Of a stretch of 64,000 bases of DNA, positions 60,019 through 64,000 are shown one piece after another. The DNA is from Nautilus pompilius (taxonomy: Eukaryota > Mollusca > Cephalopoda > Nautilida > Nautilidae), in assembly GCA_018389105.1 (NCBI GenBank), contig JACATO010000095.1, positions 3,009,001-3,073,000 of the forward strand, given 5' to 3'. Under the pieces are notes generated by a model. That model saw only the letters and a program-made list of their open reading frames with translations. It was not told where the DNA came from and searched no databases. Position 1 is the first letter of the stretch; each line of letters starts with the position of its first letter. Both the position numbers and the translations under genes were made by a program.

Positions 60019-60133
60019 GGGAAAACTGGGACTAATTGCTGCAACACCAGTAATTCATAATTAAATGCATAAATTAACTTTAATCAATGTTACATGCCTT
60101 GATCTTAGTACTGTAACAACTAGCCCAATTCTT
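60019..60133. mobile_element. Hairpin MITE-like element, copy D
   Basis: The left arm reads gggaaaactgggactaattg then caacaccagtaattcataat and aaatgcataaattaacttta. The right side is shortened but ends gtactgtaacaactagccca, then attctt, the complement of the left tip. It is the same family as the copies at 3.6, 18.3 and 44.8 kb. Confidence 0.6.
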
Positions 60134-61110
60134 CTGCTTCAAAAAGCTACTTTCTAACCTGATACTGTTTTGAAAAATACACTGATGATGTAAAGAAAAC
60201 TATGGTTAAATTAGCAGTAGCAAAACAACAAAGTACAACTGTGATGATAAAAAAGTAGTTAGTCTCTGAGATAAATGGGCCAGTCATTTTAAAAACGTAG
60301 CTTCTCTATCACTAAAACCAAGTCTAATTATTTTTTTTAAAAGTTTGTTCTCTGCTTTAACTAACTGATTTGGTAAAGGTGATATTGAATGCCTGATAAA
60401 AAAATATACTTTTGATATCTACACGAAAGTGTTTTGTTTAAGTAATAGCCATTAAGTAAAAACACAGTGTAGTATGCTGATGGTGATAGCAGAAGATTGT
60501 AGAAGATTCACTTACTACTAGTAAGGTGAAGAGAAGTACTTTAATTAATCCACTACCTTTTGTAGATAACACATCACCAATAATTTCCATTCTGACTATA
60601 CAATATACCCTCAAAATACAATTTAAATAGTGTTTTATCTTATTTATAATATCTGTTAGATTTGCAGAGAAGTTGCATTATGTCAAACTTATTTACTCGT
60701 GAATAAATACATTTCTGAAACTAATTATATTGTACTAAGGAATTTTTAAAATTTTAAATATTCTTATTTTTCTTGTTTAACATGTTCTCTTTAACCTCTG
60801 CAAAAAAAACTAAAGAAAAACATTTTTCAACTTCTGAAGGGAAGTTTATTTATTTTTATCCTTGAATTTGAGAAGTTTTTTGTTTCTTTTCTAAATGATA
60901 GAATGATAAAAGTAAATTAAAAGTCCATCAGAGATTTTTTTTTAAAACTAAGGCCAGCTAGACTGAATTTGAATCTCATTTCCTGTATATTCTGTTTATC
61001 ACCATTTTATTAGCAACACTTATAAAGAGAGCTTTTTTTGTTTTCTTTAGGTGGGGCACAGTCAGACAGACAGAGAGAGAGAGAGGTTGGTACAGACCAA
61101 TTTCACTTAC
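60134..61110. other. AT-rich noncoding DNA
   Basis: No gene is seen. A short (GA)n run lies near 61070-61084. Confidence 0.55.
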
Positions 61111-61197
61111 ATCAGGTCTGTCTGTACTACCATTAGCTATGTGCTCTTCATTAGAAATAAGTGCCCAAGTTTTCATAGGTAACATTAGAAATAAAGA
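61111..61197 (-). other. Possible internal coding exon on the minus strand
   Basis: On the minus strand the segment ends ...ACCTGAT directly before gtaagtgaa, a canonical splice donor. It begins after tttctacattttgcatttgag, an acceptor-like stretch. The 87 bases are open in phase 0 at both ends (29 codons, including MKTWALISNEEHIANGSTDR). The downstream candidate at 49739 also starts in phase 0. The acceptor is weak, and an internal ATG could instead make it a first exon. The function is unknown. Confidence 0.25.
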
Positions 61198-61259
61198 CTC
61201 AAATGCAAAATGTAGAAAAGAAAACTGGAAAATGGAAACTAACTGCAGATTTTGTCATT

Positions 61260-61605
61260 CCTGGCTCTGGGTAAGAAATTCCTTTTCTACCTTGGGCCCC
61301 TTTTGACCTTCACTTTATGAAGGGACTCACTTGAGGAACCGAGATCATTAAAATTCAGGAAACAAGTCAGACTGGCATGTCTAGCAAAATGCAAAGAGAC
61401 CCCAAATTACTCTGTCATTATGAATTTTCATCACATGGCTTGCTGCTATATTCAGCATGAAATCTCCCCTCACTGCGAAGGAAAATCAGTCATTAAGAAA
61501 TCTGCTACATGCATTCCATATGGGTGTCAAATGGACATTTCCGTTCATGTGAGCCAGTCAAAGAGGGGTTCTCTGGGTGCTCCCCTGGACCAGCATGATT
61601 AATAA
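61260..61605. other. Complex, low-repeat noncoding block
   Basis: This is less AT-rich and more complex than its surroundings, with no convincing coding potential: the plus-strand 60-codon frame (61420-61602) lacks splice context. By texture it might be a conserved noncoding element. This is inference only. Confidence 0.2.
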
Positions 61606-62319
61606 TATATTAGGTCAGATCTGCTGCTTAACTTCTAATTATTGGCGATCAGATTAAAACATATCTAGCATGGCAATAGTTCTTTTTTTCTGTTTAAATG
61701 TATCATTTAATAAAACTTTTAAAAAATGCAAAGAGATAGAAACAGATATGCCATAGTCATTACCAAAAGTCCCATCCAGAGTGGAAAAATGGGAAATTTG
61801 GCCGCTTCATATCTGCTTTAAATAATCAGTGCATGTAATTAAAAAGTAAAATCATAAAAAATAAATAAAATGAACATGAGAATCCCATAACAAATTTAAA
61901 ATCAATGAAAAAACATCATTAAAAAATCCAGCATTAACCTACGTGTTTTACATTTGCAGTAATCAGACATGAAAAACTACTTTTTAAACTTGTTTTATTA
62001 ATCGTTCAGCTCTCAAACAGCCATAAGGAAATCAGTGATAAAATTCAAATTACTAAAACATTATTCTAAAAGTTACTTTTAATTTTTTTTTTAAAAAGTT
62101 AGCACTATGAAAGACTGACATTTTTTGCATTTCTTTGTTTTATTGTAGCTAAATTTGATTAGTAATGAAAAATGGCTAAAGAAGAAAACTGCAAACTTTC
62201 TCTATTGATATAAAAACCAACAATGAAAAATAAGAGAAAAGAAATATATATGTATTTCTTTTAATAAATCCATACTTTATATCTCATTCATATTTAATCT
62301 CATGTAAACACCACATGTA
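61606..62319. other. AT-rich noncoding DNA
   Basis: Nothing recognisable apart from T and A runs. Confidence 0.55.
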
Positions 62320-62425
62320 TGGCTAACTTCTACATCCTGTTATCCTTTAGTTTAGGAAACTGACACCAGGGGGATTCCTTTAGTAAATGGCTTGTGTGTC
62401 AATGGCAACATGCAGGTTCAAAGGA
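62320..62425 (+). repeat. Dispersed repeat, copy 2
   Basis: It matches 55733-55835 in order: ggctaacttctacatcctgt, tatcctttagtttaggaaac and tgacaccagggggatt. Its 3' part diverges and has no long A run. Confidence 0.6.
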
Positions 62426-63374
62426 ATACCACATAGATGGTCTTTTGGTTTGTGTCAATTATTAAAGATGATGTATTTTTATCCAGTATCTCAATAAAAA
62501 CTCATCTAATTTGAATGGGACCAACCCTAAGTGGGTTATGTGAAATGCTGATTTGGACAGTGGCCAATATAAGTGCTCCTCTCCCCAGTCACAAAAACCC
62601 AGTTATAAGCAGTCTTTGTTTAGAAGCATGCTATCTGCGCAGTAAAGTTCAAAATAAAGAAAAACTATCCAGTCTGTCCAGGGCCCCCAATAGATCCTTT
62701 TGCTTGTTTTGTTGATCATGAACTTCATGTTGAAAAAGCTCTGTGAAAAGTTTAAGTGTGCTCTGGATGCACCACCTCTCTGTAGCTGAAATAAAAATGG
62801 AATGGTGCCTCCTGTAAGTTAAATACATGTTGCAGCATTATTTTTGCATTCATGATTGATAAAGGCCAGTCAGATAACCAGGATTGTTGAAAGAACAGAT
62901 GCCAGATAAGTGTGTTTCTACTATACTTAAGAAACAATGAACTTCTTTAGCATCTGTTTTTATTTACAAAAGAATTAAACTTTTTACAAAAATAGTAATT
63001 AAAAACAAAAAGAACAATGATCAATTTGCACAAATACATTTTCCAGAATTTACTACAGGTAAACGAATACTTTAAAGCTGACTTTCATGTTATGATTTCT
63101 TAGCCTACTTTATCATTGTAAAATTCTCCCAGCATAAACATTAATTATATCATGATTTTAGACATCAGAACACACTAAGCATGTTATTTATTAAAAAGCT
63201 ACCTACCTTTTCATGGCTTAGTCTTATCAGCTAAAGATAGCTTAAATTTAAGCTTTGTTGTTACGCTTGTACTTAGCCCAGTGTTATACCTGACCATCAA
63301 TATAAGGCAGGACTCAGAACACAAAGTGGGTAGTGATGAAGGTGCGTGTAACATTGAAAACTGAGGTGAGACCA
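62426..63374. other. AT-rich noncoding DNA
   Basis: No gene is supported. A slightly GC-richer piece at 62515-62710 has an open 66-codon frame that I do not recognise. Confidence 0.5.
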
Positions 63375-63612
63375 AAATTACTTGGTGTGCTCCAACTTCA
63401 ATCAACCTAATAAACCTAGCAAATAAAATATACCTACTAGAACTAATCTGTTTAGATGTGAAAGGAAACCCACACCTGAATGGCAAAGAAGAGTGACAAG
63501 CAACAAGACAACAAGGTCAAGCAGAGTCAACCCCCTATAGGAATTCAACTTAAATTTTCAATCATAGCAGTCCAGTTAGTAAGCTAATCAATGGACTACT
63601 GTGCTGCCAATT
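63375..63612 (-). mobile_element. tRNA-derived SINE, minus orientation
   Basis: The body motif tagaactaatctgtttagat then gtgaaaggaaacccacacct is followed by agcagtccagttagtaagct and ends ctactgtgctgcc. Read in reverse this is the tRNA-like head. The pre-body phrase aacctaataaacctagcaaa resembles sequence before the 54.3 kb copy. Confidence 0.55.
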
Positions 63613-64000
63613 AAAATTTTTGTGCTACACTTTACCCATTTTTGGAATTTAAAGCTTCATTTTCAATTTGTAATAGAAATGATCCATTCTATTAGTTTAA
63701 AGACATTATTCCACTCCTGGGCAGATGGCATGTTGCATACTTAGTTCATTGTTGGTAATGTCAGATCTGCATAAGCAAAACAATCTATTGAAACCTTGGG
63801 AGATTTATGTCACATCTGTCTGACAGAAAGAATTCAGCCCTTTTTAAAATCACATTTCTTTAAATCTAAATCACAAATATGTTTTAGATAGCATCAAGAT
63901 GTTGACCATATCTAACTTCAAACTTAAATTCAAAAATCTTTATTTATTAAATATCTGAAAACTATTCTGAATGGATGTAAAACTTTCAGGCCCCTTAACT
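63613..64000. other. AT-rich noncoding DNA
   Basis: No feature is seen up to the window edge. Confidence 0.6.

Noticed and set aside
60976-61185. 69-codon minus-strand frame taken as one gene
   Set aside because: Only the part before the donor at 61110 looks protein-like. The rest runs into a GA repeat and AT-rich sequence, so I listed just the exon-sized part.

Overview
The window reads as nuclear DNA of a multicellular animal. It is AT-rich, has no recognisable operons or dense genes, is full of homopolymers and microsatellites, and carries decayed copies of animal transposon families: mariner, Tc1, pogo/Tigger, hAT, Ty3/gypsy, an I/Jockey-type LINE and tRNA-derived SINEs. An invertebrate such as a mollusc would fit this mix, but the sequence alone does not fix the species. 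I found no intact host gene, no tRNA or rRNA gene and no CRISPR array. A few possible exons are listed at low confidence.

Left part (about 2-33 kb), a transposon graveyard. A GC-rich repeat-like island lies at 2.2-2.8 kb. A decayed pogo/Tigger transposon lies at 4.8-7.0 kb and a mariner with terminal inverted repeats and TA target duplication at 7.27-8.60 kb. A non-LTR retrotransposon (endonuclease, reverse transcriptase, RNase H) runs over 12.9-16.3 kb and ends in an (ATA)n tract. A reverse-strand Tigger derivative that keeps only its DNA-binding half is at 16.77-17.62 kb. A Ty3/gypsy relic occupies 19.3-24.1 kb, with a second mariner inserted in its 3' LTR. A pogo remnant flanked by arrays of a short same-orientation repeat is at 26.4-28.3 kb, a Tc1 element with near-perfect ends at 28.55-30.17 kb, and a second gypsy relic with recognisable LTR remnants at 30.2-33.0 kb.

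Right part (about 33-64 kb), poorer in coding transposons. It holds a Tc1 relic at 43.3-44.4 kb, a non-autonomous hAT element nested in a hairpin element at 44.8-45.7 kb, SINE copies, a dispersed repeat pair at 55.7 and 62.3 kb, and AT-rich DNA. It also has several GC-richer blocks and possible exons. Two of these, both on the minus strand (61.11-61.20 kb and 49.65-49.74 kb), have matching phase and splice-like borders.

A hairpin (MITE-like) family occurs four times (3.6, 18.3, 44.8 and 60.0 kb). The nested insertions give a relative history: the gypsy LTR is older than mariner copy 2, and the hairpin element is older than the hAT insertion. All transposase and pol reading frames are broken by stops, frameshifts or deletions, so no autonomous mobile element is visible.
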